Positions 21,587 through 22,921 of a stretch of 22,921 nucleotides of DNA are shown here, piece by piece. Position numbers and translations under genes: made by a program. A model generated the notes under the pieces. The model was not told the DNA's origin, searched no databases, and was given only the letters and a program-made list of their open reading frames with translations. The DNA is from Saccoglossus kowalevskii (taxonomy: Eukaryota; Hemichordata; Enteropneusta; Harrimaniidae). The stretch spans positions 1 to 22,921 of the forward strand of contig NW_003125270.1 of assembly GCF_000003605.2 (NCBI RefSeq), given 5' to 3'. Each line of letters opens with the position of its first letter. The stretch's first letter is position 1.

Positions 21587-22858
21587 GTGACAGTAAAGCA
21601 CCACATAGGCCAGGGTTTTGTGCAGATGACAGTGGCAAAGTACATTACAAGCATATTTTTGATTATTCATATTCAAAGTGACAGTAAAGCACCACATAGG
21701 CCAGGGTTTTGTGCAGATGACAGTGGCAAAGTACATTACAAGCATATTTTTGATTATTCATATTCAAAGTGGCAGTAAAGCACCACATAATCCCGGGTCA
21801 TGTGCAGATGACAGTGGCAAAGAACATTACAAGCATATTTGTGATGATTCATATTCAAAGTGACAGTAAAGCAACACATAGACCTGGGTCATGTGCAGAT
21901 GACAGTGGCAAAATACATTACAAGCATATTTTTGATTATTCATATTCAAAGTGACAGTAAAGCACCACATAGGCCAGGGTTTTGTGTAGATGACAGTAGC
22001 AAAGTACATTACAAGCATATTTTTAATTATTCATATTCAAAGTGACAGTAGGGCACCACATAGGCCTGGGTTTTGTGCAGATGACAGTGGCAAAGTACAT
22101 TAGAAGCATATTTTTGATTATTCATATTCAAAGTGACAGTAAAGCACCACATAGTCCCGGGTCATGTGCAGATGACAGTGGCAAAGTACATTACCAGCAT
22201 ATTTTGGATTATTCATATTCAAAGTGACAGCAAAGCACCAAATAGTCCCGGGTCATGTGCAGATGACAGTGGCAAAGTACATTACAAGCATATTTTTGAT
22301 TATTCATATTCAAAGTGACAGTAAAGCACCACATAGGCCAGGGTTTTGTGCAGATGACAGTGGCAAAGTACATTACAAGCATATTTTTGATTATTCATAT
22401 TCAAAGTGACAGTAAAGCACCACATAGGCCAGGGTTTTGTGCAGATGACAGTGGCAAAGTACATTAGAAGCATATTTTTGATTATTCATATTCAAAGTGA
22501 CAGTTAGCACCACATTGACCAGGGTCATGTGCAGATGACAGTGGCAAAGTACATTACAAGCATATTTTTGATTATTCATATTCAAAGTGACAGTAAAGCA
22601 CCACATAGGCCAGGGTTTTGTGCAGATGACAGTGGCAAAGTACATTACAAGCATATTTTTGATTATTCATATTCAAAGTGACAGTAAGCACCACATTGAC
22701 CAGGGTCATGTGCAGATGACAGTGGCAAAGTACATTACAAGCATATTTTTGATTATTCATATTCAAAGTGACAGTAAAGCACCACATAGGCCAGGGTTTT
22801 GTGCAGATGACAGTGGCAAAGTACATTAGAAGCATATTTTTGATTATTCATATTCAAA
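21587..22858. repeat. Right-end block ending in an (A/B)-D dimer alternation
   Basis: Unit starts are 21587 A, 21678 A, 21769 C', 21860 E, 21951 A, 22042 B, 22133 C/H chimera, 22224 I, 22315 A, 22406 B, 22497 D, 22587 A, 22678 D and 22768 B. Units 21951-22496 match 13775-14320 at 8176 bp. From 22406 the pattern is a 181-bp dimer: B-D, A-D, B-D. Private changes are AAGAACATT (21769) and TTTTTAATTATTC (21951). Confidence 0.87.
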
Positions 22859-22921
22859 GTGACAGTTAGCACCACATTGACCAGGGTCATGTGCAGATGA
22901 CAGTGGCAAAGTACATACAAG
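22859..22921. repeat. Right-edge partial monomer
   Basis: A D-class unit with the GTGACAGTTAGC start, cut by the window edge. It has GTACATACAAG where all other units have a second T (GTACATTAC or GTACATTAG). The array continues to the right. Confidence 0.93.

Larger units (their letters stand above)
1..22921. repeat. Tandem satellite array, 91-bp monomer, 251 full copies
   Basis: Every base belongs to a head-to-tail array of one monomer, all in the same orientation. Each unit starts GTGACAGT and ends TTCATATTCAAA. The commonest form is 91 bp with 34 G/C bases. Copies differ mainly at unit positions 9-36 and 62-78. The junction (81-91 plus 1-8) and positions 37-60 are nearly constant. TGACAGT occurs twice per unit, at 2-8 and 41-47. 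The commonest unit has no CpG. There is no interruption by unique DNA or a transposon, and neither array edge lies in the window. Such arrays are typical of eukaryotic heterochromatin; the family and species are not recognised. Coding use is unlikely, because 91 is not a multiple of three and each frame stops within about two units. Strand is arbitrary. Confidence 0.98.

Noticed and set aside
140-22829. Regularly spaced open reading frames of 61, 91 and 121 codons on the plus strand, beginning GTG-ACA-GTG/GTA-AAG
   Set aside because: They recur once per monomer, mostly start at GTG rather than ATG, and end at the same TGA of the unit junction. Their length depends only on how many 90-bp units they cross. 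A 91-bp unit changes frame at every copy, so no repeat protein is encoded.
944-22835. Minus-strand open frames of 61-117 codons rich in Cys, His, Met and Asn
   Set aside because: They also recur with the monomer period and lengthen only where 90-bp units keep the frame. The Cys/His content follows from the repeat's base composition and does not form zinc-finger spacing.
1-22921. CRISPR array
   Set aside because: There are no constant short repeats alternating with unrelated spacers. The whole 91-bp unit is conserved, and variants recur in blocks.
1-22921. CENP-B box
   Set aside because: CGGG occurs in C and I units, but the required TTCG part at the correct distance is absent; no TTCG was noticed in the consensus classes.
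1-22921. Telomeric or ciliate-like G/T repeats (GGGTTTTG)
   Set aside because: The string occurs once per A-type unit with no tandem repetition, so it is part of the satellite monomer.
1-22921. tRNA- or SINE-derived monomer
   Set aside because: No A-box/B-box pair, no cloverleaf arms and no terminal poly-A tract were seen. The T-run in each unit alone is not evidence of Pol III transcription.
1-22921. A recombination hotspot at one fixed position of the monomer
   Set aside because: Chimeric units switch at different places: 24-36 in 10944, about 35-44 in 16050, about 51-61 in 13957 and about 16-22 in 3862. The junctions simply lie wherever the two parents are identical.
1-22921. Embedded transposon or unique spacer between blocks
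   Set aside because: The summed lengths of 251 units account for every base from 51 to 22858, leaving no room for inserted sequence beyond the small indels listed.

Overview
The whole window is one uninterrupted tandem satellite array. From the GTGACAGT that begins each unit, I count 251 complete monomers between 51 and 22858, plus a partial unit at each edge (1-50 and 22859-22921). The unit is 91 bp, about 37% G+C in the commonest type. There are stable length classes of 90 bp (31 copies of class D) and 89 bp (10 copies of class G), plus a few private indels. Summing these lengths accounts for all 22808 bp between the first and last unit start. No unique sequence, gene, RNA gene, transposon or CRISPR array is visible. 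The periodic 61-, 91- and 121-codon open frames are by-products of the repeat. Because 91 is 3n+1, a frame crosses about two units and then meets TGA at the AAG-TGA unit junction; 90-bp units keep the frame and lengthen the open run by 30 codons.

Such an array points to a eukaryotic genome, probably heterochromatin (centromeric, pericentromeric, subtelomeric or sex/B-chromosome). I do not recognise the family and cannot name a species. I labelled monomers by linked diagnostic variants. A = GGCCAGGGTTTTG with TTTTTGATTATTC. B = A with ATTAGAAG. C = ATAGTCCCGGGTCATG with TTTGTGATGATTC (C' = ATAATCCCGG). D = 90 bp, CAGTAAGCACCACATTGACC (D2 = ATAGACC). E = TAAAGCAACACATAGACC. F = TGAAGCAACACATAGACC. 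G = 89 bp, CACGTAGACC with GACTGGGC. H = ATGGGCCAG with TTACCAGCAT. I = CAGCAAAGCACCAAATAG. J = GTCATGTGAATATGAC with GTACCTTAC. K = GGCCAGGGTCATG, usually with TTTGTGATTATTC. B' = B with a GTCATG-type 5' half.

The layout is a mosaic of higher-order blocks. The left end (51-2136) is two adjacent copies of a 12-monomer unit G-K-F-A-H-I-A-B-C-D-A-D, the second lacking one monomer. An 8-monomer, 726-bp unit A-B-C-D-A-D-E-F recurs at 1593, 4770, 5496 (with one extra unit), 14139 and 20861. A J/G-rich neighbourhood occupies 2.1-3.5 kb and 7.3-13.2 kb, with segments re-used at 1908, 2815/2361, 4810 and 5900 bp offsets. The right part (13.2-22.9 kb) contains 2.1-kb-, 8.2-kb- and 15.3-kb-spaced copies and ends in a (A/B)-D alternation of 181 bp.

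Nothing here acts as a set of cooperating genes. The content is evolutionary: repeated in-register unequal exchange, chimeric monomers that mark exchange junctions, a dyad-symmetric 16-mer in about half of the monomer classes, and local indel clusters that may be sequencing or assembly artefacts.
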